Part shown: in pieces, positions 1 through 10,433 of the stretch
Numbering within the stretch: the stretch's first letter is position 1
How the letters are laid out: each line of letters starts with the position of its first letter
Assembly: GCA_028673005.1 (NCBI GenBank)
Contig: CM054113.1
Coordinates: forward strand, 42,784,117-42,848,116
Length of the DNA: 64,000 nt
Reading direction: 5' to 3'
DNA from: Tanypteryx hageni
Taxonomy: Eukaryota > Arthropoda > Insecta > Odonata > Petaluridae
Translations under genes and position numbers: made by a program
Notes under the pieces: model-generated
Seen by the model: the letters and a program-made list of their open reading frames with translations, nothing else
Database searches by the model: none
Told to the model about the DNA's origin: nothing

Positions 1-2708
1 AACACGCTTTCTCCAAATTTAACACGACCTATGCATTTTTACTATAAAAATACAAACAGCCCGACACCTTCAATGTCTCAATGTCGCCTACTTTCACTCC
101 AAATAAAATTAAGTAAAAATGTTCTACTTCAGCATACTTTCGCATGCAATGCCGAAATAGAATTTACAAACCAGTGACTAATTTTGAAATACATAGAGTA
201 ATAAAATTTCAAATTATAGTCAAAATTTCAAAAGAAAATGCTACGATATTTTGGCCTTGTATGCAACAAGCATATTTCGATTTCTGAAGTGAGTTGCGCT
301 GAAGGGGCAAACATAAGCAAGAGGATTCTCCCGATTTAAAAAATCTCTAGCAATGCATCCTCTTCACGCGTATCACACTTGGCACAAATTATGGTCTTTA
401 TATAAATTTGAGCTAATGGTCCCTGGAGAGGCATTAGTTCCGCGAGATATTCATGAATAGCTTCTACCTTTCCTGATGCGATCACTTAGGGGTTATCTGG
501 CACGTGCAGTCGTGACTTTGATGCGAGGAAGACATAATATGGAAATGAGTACATGCAGGTCGCTATTTACGGCCTGCTTCTGCAATATTAAAGGCAAACA
601 ATATTAAGGCTAGGATACTCTTTATGGAGCAGGTATGGTTGCATGATATCCGGGTTCTATTTACTGCCATTAGTTGTGTTGTTAATGCCCTACTTCACAC
701 ATTTCTGAATGTAAGTGAAGTCGTCAATGATTTACGTTGAATGCATAGCTTCCGAAAAAATGTCTAACGATTTCTACGTGATTTTTCCCATAATACAAAC
801 AATAGAAAATTACTATAAAAAATTTTAACGTCTGACCAAATAGTTGTGAAATGAACATAAAGACTAATAAAACCTGTTGATAATTTTCTTGGGGATATTA
901 TTTTATCTAAAATGGTATTTTTATATTCTAATATCAATTTTCAGATTTCCTGCGTTTCAAAATATCCCTCATTAATTTTTATGCAAATTTAGGATAAACC
1001 CAGCGTTTGAAAAGAACGGAGCGAGATAGAAATGCTAACGAGCCCTCGCTTCCGAGGTGGAGGTCATTTGGGTAATTCGGGGAACAATATCCTTAGATAA
1101 ACAGATTGCTTACTCAAAAGCAGAGAAAAATTAATTGCACGTGGGAGCGGGACGATATTTGAGTCTAAGGAATCTCCGCTTTCACCGTAACAGTAGCTAG
1201 CACGCGCCCCAAAGCGTGTCGTAATTAAGTTCCTCGGAATCTCAAAACTCCCCGCAGGTGGTGATATCTCCACCTGAAAATAATAATTCTTCTGGCCACG
1301 CTCTTTGTACACAAAGGGAGGGATTTAAAGGCTTAAATCCCTCTAATTAACTCAACGTTGCAACAAAGATTTCAATGACTGCATGGGACCATAACGCAAT
1401 TAAGCTGAGAAAAGGAAACTTGCTAATGATTAATAATAATGTTGCAGCTTGGGTAAAACTAACTAGTTCTGGCAAAACTCGGAACCAAATACAAAGAAAG
1501 GCTTAAATTGTCAGCTCAAGAACTCCGTAAATAATATTAATTTGTTATCTGTTATTGATAGCAGACCGGTTGAACATAAAAAATGCAGAATAAAAAGCTA
1601 CATAGAAATTTTATAAAATAGGAAGTTAGCGTCAGCGTGTTCGTCAAAAAATAATAGAGATCAGTTACCAACGTTTAAATTGAAAAAATCTTAACATTTT
1701 CTTATACTTTTTATTTTTATTATTGAAATTAATTAATTAAAATACCTAATAAATGCATTTTATGAACATCCTATTTAAGTGGCATAGCGAAATTTATTAG
1801 CTGAACACAAACCAATTTTTTACGATGTTTCAACATAGAATTGCGAGAATGGGCTTTAAAATTTGAAGCTGGCTTACAACCTAAAAAAAAGTGAGAAAGG
1901 TTGGTTTTTTCTTAGTATCTGGCGTTCGAGTATCCTCCCAAACCTTTTCTAGCGCACTTTTAGCACCACCGCATAATACCACCACTCTGGAAGTTGGCCA
2001 AGAAAAACCTTTTGAAAGAAATCGAGATGAATAATAGCCCTTGCATAGCAACGCGCCCCATATCACAACAATTCGATGTTACCTTGCCACGATGATCCTC
2101 TCCACCGCAATTGAACTTTCACACTTCATTTCAACTTCCATTTATTCATCTTTTCAATCTCCTCAATCTCCAAACGAGTTCCTTTGCAGTTTTTAATATA
2201 AGAAAAGAATTTGATGCATGTCTAGTTTCTTAACCAGTCGATATTCTAATTTTATTTTGCTTAGTGAGAAATATTCTAAGGGATTCAGAGAACGTAAACT
2301 TTTCACACTGCTTCATATTCAGTTTATTCCGTACTCTCACTTAAGTACTCGGATTTTTAGCCAGACGCTCTTAAAGAACACAAAATATACTATGGGATTT
2401 AGCATTGTTTCTCTTGTCTTAACCTGGATTTACATCGTCCAAGCAACTTGTTAGAATTTGTTAGATTGCTATAAAATGCATAAGATTTCACAAAGATTCC
2501 GGAAACTAAAAGCATATTGCATTTGACGACACAAAAAACAAAATGTGAATAGATTTTAAAACGCCCGCAAAGGCATTCTTGTCTCACATTATTTCGGATG
2601 AGGAAAAAATCTATCCTCCAGCAGAGCGTCAATAAATCGTGACAAAGACAACGAACGCCGACACGAAAGCAGCTTATAAGTGAACAATTCCAAACAACAG
2701 TTACTCAC
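1..2708. other. AT-rich non-coding DNA, probably Duox intron
   Basis: This stretch lies downstream of the dual oxidase exon in the gene's minus-strand direction, so it is probably intron. I looked on the minus strand for the next expected peroxidase-domain exon, which should encode a stretch around E-I-V-M-A-S, and did not find it. Open frames here (for example around 1064-1312 and 1881-2066 on the minus strand) have no recognisable domain. Positions 2701-2708 are the strong splice donor of the exon, read GTGAGTAA on the minus strand. Confidence 0.5.
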
Positions 2709-2870
2709 CAAAGAAGGCGAGGAGTGCCGTCCGGTTGCGGGAAGACGCCAGCCCGTCTTCTCCCTTCATGAACAGCTGGCTCAGTTTCCTTGGACTGGGC
2801 CTGTTCTGCCCCGCCAACATGTAAACGCCATCAGCATACGAGGGTGGTGCCTTCCTCGTCAGACGGCTGT
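2709..2870 (-). CDS. Duox: Internal exon of dual oxidase (peroxidase-homology domain)
   Basis: This is one 162-nt internal exon on the minus strand. It is preceded by a pyrimidine-containing acceptor ending ACTCTTGCAG (2871-2880) and followed by donor GTGAGTAA (2701-2708). Only one frame is open: two leading nucleotides complete a codon, then 53 codons, then one trailing G, so both introns are phase 1. The peptide contains APPSYADGVYMLAG, RPSPRKLSQLFMKG, then EDGLASSRNRTALLAFF. This matches the N-terminal part of the extracellular peroxidase-like domain of arthropod dual oxidases as I know it. Duox is a membrane NADPH oxidase that makes hydrogen peroxide for gut immunity and cuticle or egg-coat cross-linking. 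The rest of the gene is not visible. A related heme peroxidase is the main alternative, but the block fits Duox better. Confidence 0.75.
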
Positions 2871-5800
2871 CTGCAAGAGTCCGGGGGAATAATAAATGGC
2901 GTTAGAAAGAGGTACGGCTGAGATTGATCGATTACTTAGTTTACGTTACATGTCAGCACGTCTCACTATGTTATTCGATGGAACGCTAACAAAAAACGCA
3001 TCAAGAAGCGAGTGCTCAATACTGGAACACACGCATTTACCGGTGAAAAGGACGTCACCATCCTAATTGATCGAAGGTAACCCTTCAGTTTCGTTAGATG
3101 TAATCTTAAGTAACCGCACACTTCTCTCAAAAATTCTAAACTAATTTCAAGTGGATCTTAAATTATGTTATTATCTTTTGACTGTTATGTAATGATTCTA
3201 AATTGAACGATTTTCGTGAAAAATGAATTTATTCCGTGGAATCGAAACTACCGCCATCAAGGCCCGAGTAAAATATCTCGGATAGATTTATGGCTCTAGG
3301 TATGTAGAGTAACGGGGTATCCATCATTTAATAACAGTGAAGTAAGATTAAACACTTAAAATCAAACGCTTCTTACGGACTAGAATCGCCGCAGTCATTG
3401 CATTCATAATGGTGGAAAATTGATTAGGCGAAGCCATGCGGCATTGATATTGAAGATTAAAGTACAAATGACCTCGGTCGTTAATGCCGATGTAATCTTA
3501 TTTGTTTAAAAATCATATCACCCCCGCATAAAAAAATGTTTCTTAACATTCCTTTATAATCACCAAATGAGCTGCAGAAAAAAGCAGCCATAAAGAAGGT
3601 AGAAAAGAGTATCACCTTCATAAAAAGATTAAGAGAATTTACGCTCCGTGACGGACGCACAAAGTACCGCCTCGATTGAGCCGCGATGATTTACACCGAC
3701 CTCCTAAGGCACGGTTACTCCGATTGTTGTATAGGCGGAAGTTTCGCTTTTTTATTGCGGCATTCACTAGAAAAGTAACGCTCATACTTCCTCATAAACC
3801 GCTACTGGAGAGAGGTCGTGAAAAGAAGCGCGAAAGTAAGAAAAAAGGCTAATAAAACTCGCCTGTTGCTTTCCACGCCACTCCTTCGAAGAATACCCCA
3901 ATGACACTTGACGGATAAGCCCAAGAGTTAGAGGGATCGAAAAATGAAACAAACGAGTATAGGGCCAAGGTCCTAACGGAGAGAAAAAAGTGATGAAGAA
4001 AAAATTGACGGAGAAGAAAGAGTGCTTTGCACGCAAAGACCAACAAATTCGCCGAATGAGAAAGGCGGGAATGAGAGAAGGGGTATGAAATGACGAGGAC
4101 TATAGAAAGAGAAGAGAAAAAAAGGTGTAAGAGTGGGAGAAATGTAATAGCTACAGAGATAGCAGAGGGGGAGAAAGACGTGGGAAATAGAAAAAGGAAG
4201 GAACAGAAAAGAAATGGGAGAGCTTGAAAGACGGAAAGAGGGAGAGATTGACGGCACGAGGGAGAAAGGTAGGAGGGAGAAAGATGTAGAAGAGAGACGG
4301 AGGACGACACAGGAAGGAGAGAAAGTTAGAAATGTGAGAAAGGGACAATGGGATGAAGAGGATGAGACGGAAATAAATAAAGAGGACACAGGCCGACTCA
4401 TTGTGGGACGCATTCAGAGGGAAGAGAGATAATGATAAGATGGCGAGGTGTGGAGAAAGACGGAGAAAAGGGGCGATGTAGAGATCGCCCGGAGCTGTGT
4501 AGCAGCATGGGCGAGTGAAGGTGAAGGTGCGTGAGGCCGAGGATTGGATGGCCCGGAGGAAGAAGCCAAGGGGGAGAGAGATACGGCTTCACCCCTTAAG
4601 ACCTTGGGAGAGAGAGAGAAGCTTTCGCTGGATGACGGCCCTCCGAGGAAGGAGTAGCACTAAAGGCTATAAGGCGAGCTTTTTTTGCGGCGGAAAGAGT
4701 ACCGACAGGGCGGTTACGTGGTCGGTTCGAGCTAAGGCATTATGTACAGGTCGATTCACAAGGTCAGTCGAGTTTTATAAAAAAAGTTGGGAAGCAGGGT
4801 GAACGGAAACTTATTTTTTTTAAGACTTGAAACTTTTCCAAGGATGAGCAGGCATCAATTTCTATGGGTGATCTAAAAACCATTAATCCATAAAACACGA
4901 ATAAATATTAGGTCGACGATGCAGGCATGCGGATACTCTCCATTCCGAGAGGCTAACTGATCCGAGGTGTATTCTCGATATTTATGTAGCAGGCAAATCC
5001 GTGGTAAGCGAATGCGATCGAAGATTCTTGCATATTACAAAGGTCTTCGGCGTTTACTAAACTGAACCGTCTCCTGAACCGTACGCAGAAAGTAGAAAGG
5101 CATGCGAGGTTGTTTAGTTTCGCTTATCATCAAATTGTTGAATTTAGGTAAAACGAATTGCATCCACAACGATTATTTCTAAGAGCAAGAATTATTTTCT
5201 TAATAGTCTATTGTGAGGACTTCATTTATAAATATTTTAAAACTTATTTCTTGTCTTCCAAGGAAAATTATATAAAGAATGAGTTGGCGTATTACGAAAT
5301 AATTTGGTTTTTAATAAATAATATTTTTAAGGTTGCTTTTGATATAACCTACAAACGATCCAAGTTTCTTAATTTTATGCCATCGTCTACTATTATCAGC
5401 AGAAATTTTAATTTCTGATGAAAAAATGTCAGTATTATACTTCAAAACAACTAAATTTATTCCAATTTAGATTCAGATCGGTAAGTAGCATGAACGTACT
5501 TCCGTCCAGATAAAGTTTTTAACTTAGTTAAACGATTAAAAATTTAGTCACCATTCACACACACCGCTTAAATCTCTCTCCAGTAAAAACAATTTCTACT
5601 TATATCTTCCTTATAAAAATCTAAGGATTATAATTATACTGATTCCAAAATTCTTATGGTCAAGACGGATTTCTATGTTCATACAATACCCTATATCAAA
5701 GGCGTGTACTCTTTTTAAGTGGCTGACCACATTCATATATGCCAGTGCTTTAACGGGCCATATTAGAAGGGACAGATAAGAGTTTACATTAGAACTTACT

Positions 5801-6045
5801 CAATAGCTTGTTATTATAAAATTTATTATTTTATTATAAAATATAAAGTTTTTCCTAAACAATATTTTTACTTACAACTCACTAGACCAGGTTTTAAGAC
5901 CATTAACTTTAATTATAAAAACGAAATCACACATTTATTGACACAAAATCTATAAAATGCACTAAACGTCCTCGCGTGCGGTCCACTGCCCACTACCACT
6001 ACACCCATTCAATTTTACAGCAGATCAAGATGCGGCGGACATTTA

Positions 6046-6215
6046 TATTTACGAGAATATGACCCCTTAAAAATTCCTTCAGGCCTCCGGACTGGCATTC
6101 CCATCCGATCTACCCAACGCACGAGGTATGCCACCGAAGCGGCGACGACGGTTGCTAACACCGCAGCAAAAAATAATATGCTTGGCCAAAGAGAGACCGC
6201 CTCGAGCCGCGGGTA
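6046..6215 (-). CDS. Possible exon with one membrane segment (weak)
   Basis: The minus-strand frame from an ATG at 6221 reads through a hydrophobic run, SILFFAAVLATVVAASVAYL, bounded by W and by R-W-V-D-R, which looks like a signal anchor or transmembrane helix. A CAG acceptor-like site precedes it (TACTCTCATGCAG, ending at 6216). A weak GTAAAT donor-like site ends the proposed exon at 6046. Its outgoing phase (1) would suit the dual oxidase exon at 2870, but the peptide resembles no part of Duox that I know. The frame closes shortly after the donor-like site. A chance frame is quite possible. Confidence 0.15.
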
Positions 6216-6564
6216 CTGCATGAGAGTATATAAAACATTTCCACGGAAGGGAACGTGACTTTAACGTCTTAATCCCTCATTTGCACTCGCCTCTACGGAG
6301 GCTCCAAAAAAAAACGATATAGGGAAGGACTTCCACTAGCGTTGATACCAAAAACCCGAGTTCTAAATCACGCGGTTCGCGCTAAAATGGAAGATCCTTG
6401 TTCTCGGAGATAAGCTTAGAAAGCTTTCTTTTAAGGAAGAAAGTTGGTGAATAAGACTAGAGATGAAAAGCCGCGGATTAGTACGTGTTTACGGATAGTG
6501 TGCGACTCTGGCTCGGATCCAAAAGTGTTAACGACCTATGATATTGGACGTGATGGAGAGGGGG

Positions 6565-6589
6565 GAGAGAGAGAGAGAGAGAGAGAGAG
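6565..6589. repeat. (GA)n microsatellite
   Basis: About 12 uninterrupted GA units lie inside a purine-rich neighbourhood. Confidence 0.9.
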
Positions 6590-8909
6590 GATAAAGAGGA
6601 GGGAGGAGAGAATGTAAGAGGTGAAGGGAATAACGAGTGCAGAGGTTGAGAGGGTTGTATGGGGTCGTTCAGTGCTAGGGCGACCACCGGATAAGACGTT
6701 TCAATCCTTTCACGAGAACGACGCCGATTGTACGAATAATTTCACCTCTTGAAACTAAGAGCGGACATTACTTATTCTCGAGTTACACATTCGATATATT
6801 AGCTATTATTTCGCAATGAATCCTTGACATTTCGTTTCAAACAATTTACTTTCCGATTCGAACGTTGATAAAAGCAATTTTTTAGGAAAAAACGGGAAAT
6901 TTTCCGGCTGTTTCTGTTGATCCGCCCGAGAAAAATCCTCGGCCAAAAATTTTAATTAAAAAGATTAAATTCGGCAAACTGCAATCCACTGAGATATCAC
7001 CACCGGATTCGTAACAACTGGATACATTTTCAATGTTTAGCATAAAAACAGTTGACCAAAGAATAATTCTTTCAGATTGCTCTTTTTCCATTTATTCATA
7101 CAAACCTAGGTCATTCTCAAGTGTCTTTTCTGCTCTTTCACGCCTTATGTTTTACGAATTTGGAGCCAAATTATCTCGTTTATTGCCGCGTTATTTAGTG
7201 CGGCTTACTAAATAGTAAATTATTAAAACGTCTACGAAGTACCTTAAGTAATTAAACACGCTACGTTTAATTATTCTAATAATTTCTGGAGTTAAGGAAC
7301 AATCTTTTAGCTGAAGCTTGTAAATGTGATATTTATCAATTATCAAAATTTAAAAAAATTAAATAACTTCAGAACTTGACAAAATGTTTTAGTTTAGCGG
7401 AAAATCAAATTTTCTCTGTATTTTTTATAACTAGGCCACCACCCCAATAGGACGATGCGAGTGCGTCTTAGGAAAATAAATTACTCTTGTATATCATTGT
7501 ATAGTCTTTTACCCTTCTTACATTATACTTATTACCGTCCGACTTGCATAGATTTCCAAAAAATAGGTTAAAATGGTGATTGTAAAACTGCGAAAGACTC
7601 CATTTTGATCACGAATTCACAGAAATAAATAGGTAGTCAATTCTATTCCAAGGAATGCTGAAAGGGTATTAAATTAATGGTAGGAGGCAACCCGACCCGC
7701 GGCTGACGTTATTACGTAACAGAACCAGACAAAAGAATATCGGCGTACAATAGAAGCCGGCAAAGAAGCACAAAATATTTTTTCGTAATAAATGAGATTT
7801 TTAAGCTCAAGGCTATAGTGAGACTAACAAATTCCGAATATAAATGACGGATAAAGAAAGGTATGGGAAAATTCAAAGTATATTTGCACAAAAAGCCACC
7901 ATAAAAGACAATTTTTTTACCATTCCCGGATAATGAAACCGGCGTCTCTGTTGCAGCGCACTACTTCCTATCGTTAACACAGGAAAATAAAGGGAAATAA
8001 CGACAAGGAAAAATCGACAAATGGGAGCAAGGAAATTTGTAGCTTCCGAATGGTGTCGAGGTGTTTAGTAGCAATAGGAGGAAACTGCGTTCAGTGTAAA
8101 GAGCGAAAGTTGGCGTAAATGGCGGAGGGGAAAAGATTATTGAATACCACGAAAGAATGTTTGCCTGGAAGCGAATTTAAGCAGCAGTTCCTCGCAGCCG
8201 AACAAAAACGTCTACGTAAATAGCCGACATATCAGCTAGAATATATTCAGATGCACCACTAAGTCTTTTTTTACACTTTACAGGCGCCCAACAATACAAG
8301 TTCAACCACACAAATTTTAGTTATATAGAAAATTCTTAAAATTCTAATAGGTTATTTTTACGCTTTGCTGCATATTCGAATTATAAGTTTGCGACGCAGT
8401 CTTATCAAAAAAATATCAGGTCTTATTCAATTTAGATTTCGAAGGTTTCGAACGCACTTGTACAATTGTGATAATTTAGGTTATTATTTCTTTAAATTTT
8501 ATAAACCCGTCAACTTGGTCTCAAAATGTGGACAGCAAGCAGAGAAACCATTTTCAGCAATCAACAAAATTGGGTCAAACTTTAAAAGTTTAAAATACTC
8601 CAGTATTTCTAATGCCTCATGCTTGCAACATTTTATCTCTAGCGAATTTTGTTGAAGTAGTTCTTTTTAAAGTTAATTTATCAAATATTTAAGATGCATT
8701 TCACATAAGAGTGAATTTTTCAATTCCATATATATTCTGTGATAATTGAAGCATAAATATATCTCTGCCGCAAAAAAAATAGAAAACTTGAGTATCCCAA
8801 AACAATTTCCTGATACAAACAGTAGTTAGTGCCTGGCTGTCGAAGGGTAAGGACGTGCCTTTCACTTCCTCCTGCAAGAGCTTCTGACCTGCGGGTGACC
8901 GGCGCTTTA

Positions 8910-8992
8910 ATAGCAGTAGCTGTAGAGTAGCTGTAGCAGCTGTCCTTCCGTAGCTGTATCGTTGTGTAGCAGTAGAAGTAGAGTCGAAGTAA
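8910..8992 (+). repeat. Degenerate TAGCAG/TAGCTG repeats in the LINE leader
   Basis: The leader contains many short, irregular repeats of the type TAGCAGTAGCTGTAGAG. They lie just inside the inferred 5' end, where internal promoters of LINEs usually sit, but no promoter motif can be named. Confidence 0.55.
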
Positions 8993-9401
8993 CCGTACTG
9001 ATAAGTAGAACTAACATTTATTTATATTGTTTATTGTAGTATCTCTTAATTCTAATATCGTCATTTTTCAGTAGTATTTTTCTAGCACTTGCTTTAAAAA
9101 AACTCATATTCAGGTAGTAATTGTTTCTGTAAGAACTCTACGCTGTTTGTGTACTAACTTAACTTGTTTTAACTTGATTGTCGCTGTTGGTGTACTAATT
9201 TAAATTGTTTTAACGCTTGCTTGTGTGTATATCTTGCCTGTTTGCTAACGTTGTTTGTGCGGTGAGTCAGCGTTTCCCTTTCACTTTTTACCTGCGTTCC
9301 TCTCTAGCGTAGACCTTAAGTCCACGAATTAGTTAGTCACTTAGTATAACCTTAGCTTGAAGTTTAATTTAATTCGTAGCTAGTACAGATTAGTGTTTAG
9401 G

Positions 9402-10433
9402 ATGGCTTCACCTAGGATTCCCGTTTCCTCCTTTCTATGCGACGCTGATTTCGAGGGAATGAGGTCTCGAATCACGGAGCTGGTAAGAGAGGTTACGGAC
9501 CTCCGTCGGAGGGTGGCAAGAGCGGAGTCGGCCCTTGTTCGTGTTGGGAGAACGCATCCATCCCCGAGAACTCACCGCGCCATGATGGCGACTCGGGTGC
9601 GCTCGAGTGCGAAAGTCGGTGGTGTGATCGAGGGTGTTTGTGGGACCTCTTCGGGGGCTGGGGTCGCTCCAATCCTGAAACCCAACGATTGGAGAGTGGT
9701 CTCCAACCGGGGGGATCGTGGGGTGGTCCTGCGAAGGCTGGGAGCTGGGAATGCCTCGGCAGACCCTCTTCCAGTTTGCAATCGGTTCGCGGCGTTGTCG
9801 GAGGACGACACTTCGGCCGATGCTCTCGCATCCGCTCCCGTCTCTTTGGAGGAGGCTGGATCTATGGGAAGTCGGGGTGGGAAGAGAGGGCTCCTAGTAA
9901 TAGGTAGTTCTAATGTCCGGCGTGTTATGGCTCCCTTGCTAACTCGGGCCCGCCGGGAGGGAGTGGCTGAGCGGGTGTTCTCCAGGTGTATACCAGGAGG
10001 AACGGTCCCCCAAGTGACGAGGGCGGTACGGGAGTCGGTGGAGTCAACGGGTTGCTCTAGGCTGCGGATGGTGGTCCATGTTGGGACTAACGACGCCTCG
10101 AAGCGCGGGTCCGAGGAGATTCTAAGTTCTTTTGAGGACTTGGTCGCCGAGGTCACTCGTGTCCGAGAGGAGTCGGGTTTTGATGTGCGGCTCACCATTT
10201 GTAGTATTGTCCCGCGGATTGACTGTGGTTCGGAGGTTTGGAGCCGCGTGGCGGGGCTAAACCAAAGGCTATGGAATTTCTGTGTGGGCATGGGAGTCGA
10301 CTTTGTTGATCTCCGGCCGGTTCTCGGATCGTGTAGGGTACCCCTAAACGGCTCTGGAGTTCATTACACGACCGAGGCTTCACAGAGTGTAGCGTGTAGG
10401 ATCTTCGACCATGGTAGGTCTTTTTTAGATTAG
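9402..10433 (+). CDS. LINE ORF1: coiled coil plus SGNH-hydrolase-like protein
   Basis: This 343-residue protein starts at an ATG in a good context (A at -3, G at +4). An in-frame GTG at 9393 is not a plausible eukaryotic start. Residues about 12-48 form a charged heptad-like helix (MRSRITELVREVTDLRRRVA), expected for trimerising or RNA-binding LINE ORF1 proteins. A middle segment holds NRFAALSEDD, a motif type common in CR1/L2 ORF1s. From about residue 163 comes an SGNH/GDSL-like fold: block I IGSSNVRR (168-171), block III HVGTNDAS (228-231), FVDLRP (about 301) and block V SGVHYT (318-323). The Asp normally found in the block V D-x-x-H pair is replaced, so esterase activity may be impaired. 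The last codons overlap the ORF2 frame and contain a slippery heptamer. Confidence 0.85.
   Translation: MASPRIPVSSFLCDADFEGMRSRITELVREVTDLRRRVARAESALVRVGRTHPSPRTHRAMMATRVRSSAKVGGVIEGVCGTSSGAGVAPILKPNDWRVVSNRGDRGVVLRRLGAGNASADPLPVCNRFAALSEDDTSADALASAPVSLEEAGSMGSRGGKRGLLVIGSSNVRRVMAPLLTRARREGVAERVFSRCIPGGTVPQVTRAVRESVESTGCSRLRMVVHVGTNDASKRGSEEILSSFEDLVAEVTRVREESGFDVRLTICSIVPRIDCGSEVWSRVAGLNQRLWNFCVGMGVDFVDLRPVLGSCRVPLNGSGVHYTTEASQSVACRIFDHGRSFLD
10421..10427 (+). promoter_or_regulatory. Candidate -1 ribosomal frameshift site T TTT TTA
   Basis: In the ORF1 frame the codons are TTT (10422-10424) and TTA (10425-10427), preceded by T, which gives the X XXY YYZ slippery pattern. A one-base backward slip enters exactly the ORF2 frame, open from 10418. 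ORF1 terminates at TAG 10431-10433, four codons into the overlap. G-runs at 10440-10442, 10445-10447, 10452-10453, 10461-10462 and 10473-10476 begin 12 nt downstream and could form a stimulatory structure. Function is inferred, not shown. Confidence 0.6.

Larger units (their letters stand above)
2871..8818. other. Non-coding stretch with purine-rich tract
   Basis: This is probably intron 5' of the Duox exon. It contains a long purine-rich tract on the plus strand (about 4050-4640) whose complement produces several overlapping serine-rich minus-strand frames. Those are compositional and not genes. A GA microsatellite lies at 6565-6589 and a weak exon candidate at 6046-6215. The remainder is AT-rich with no motif I recognise. 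Confidence 0.5.

Noticed and set aside
3849..4413. Overlapping serine-rich minus-strand frames of 146-153 codons
   Set aside because: They are the complement of a purine-rich tract, several frames are open at once, and no domain is visible.
9493..10291. Minus-strand frames of 112 and 239 codons opposite LINE ORF1
   Set aside because: They are shadows of the high-GC ORF1; no motifs.
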